This document shows positions 63,985 through 64,000 of a DNA stretch of 64,000 nt, piece after piece; position 1 is the first letter of the stretch; every line of letters starts with the position of its first letter. The notes below the pieces were generated by a model. That model did no database searches, had not been told where the DNA came from, and saw only the letters and a list, made by a program, of their open reading frames with translations. The DNA is from Mycobacteroides sp. CBMA 271 (GTDB lineage: Bacteria > Actinomycetota > Actinomycetes > Mycobacteriales > Mycobacteriaceae). A program made the translations under genes and the position numbers. The DNA is taken from positions 558,001 through 622,000 of the forward strand of contig NZ_VTHB01000001.1 in the NCBI RefSeq assembly GCF_009729205.1, in the 5' to 3' direction.

Positions 63985-64000
63985 ACTCGAATGCACCCTG

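Overview
The window is a dense, high-GC actinobacterial chromosome segment. Gene content and order point to a rapidly growing mycobacterium, most likely of the Mycobacteroides abscessus-chelonae group. The evidence is synteny with the M. tuberculosis Rv3290c-Rv3319, Rv3330-Rv3342 and Rv3355c-Rv3368c blocks, actinobacterial-type genes (mfpA, monomeric icd2, a SAM-IV riboswitch), frequent GTG/TTG starts, and many start codons placed about 6 nt after a TANNNT -10 box (leaderless mRNAs). Species assignment is inference.

Layout. 1-5.6 kb: lysine catabolism (lat, lrpA, a 2-oxoadipate dioxygenase hglS, pcd) plus an unusual zinc-ribbon SDR protein. 5.7-12.1 kb: a TetR regulator, the giant helicase Lhr and two small enzymes translationally coupled to it. 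12.1-22.3 kb: pseudouridine synthase, glpD2, lpdA, a GGCT-like protein, two M20 amidohydrolases, and nucleoside/sugar-phosphate salvage (punA, pmmB, upp). 22.6-24.9 kb: a four-gene operon that looks like type VII secretion accessory/substrate genes (EspC-like, NlpC/P60 protein, EspD-like, YbaB-like) sitting alone, where M. tuberculosis carries sapM. 25-29.8 kb: FkbM methyltransferase, ferredoxin, two tandem Rv3651-like paralogs and an acidic Rv3311-like protein. 29.8-36.4 kb: add-deoA-cdd nucleoside salvage and the sdhCDAB succinate dehydrogenase operon with a clear terminator. 36.5-46.9 kb: an ECF41-type sigma factor with its carboxymuconolactone-decarboxylase partner, a TPR membrane protein, SMP-30, dacB1, YihY, trpS, xthA, a hydrolase and a HEAT protein. 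47-53 kb: icd2 and a SAM-IV riboswitch controlling metY-metX-methyltransferase. 53-60.4 kb: lipoprotein, DUF3017, folD, nitroreductase, old-yellow-enzyme, an Rv1747-like FHA-ABC transporter and mfpA. 60.4-64 kb: small accessory genes ending with a low-synteny membrane protein flanked by imperfect direct repeats.

Two signals cut across gene boundaries. A 20-bp sequence, CTTCGCGCAAGCGGCTCATC, occurs about ten times in both orientations: inside coding N-termini, inside lhr and between genes. Three times it forms a doublet with exactly 33-bp spacing. Separately, about twenty genes have a TANNNT hexamer 5-9 nt before their start codon, which fixes several start choices and implies widespread leaderless translation.
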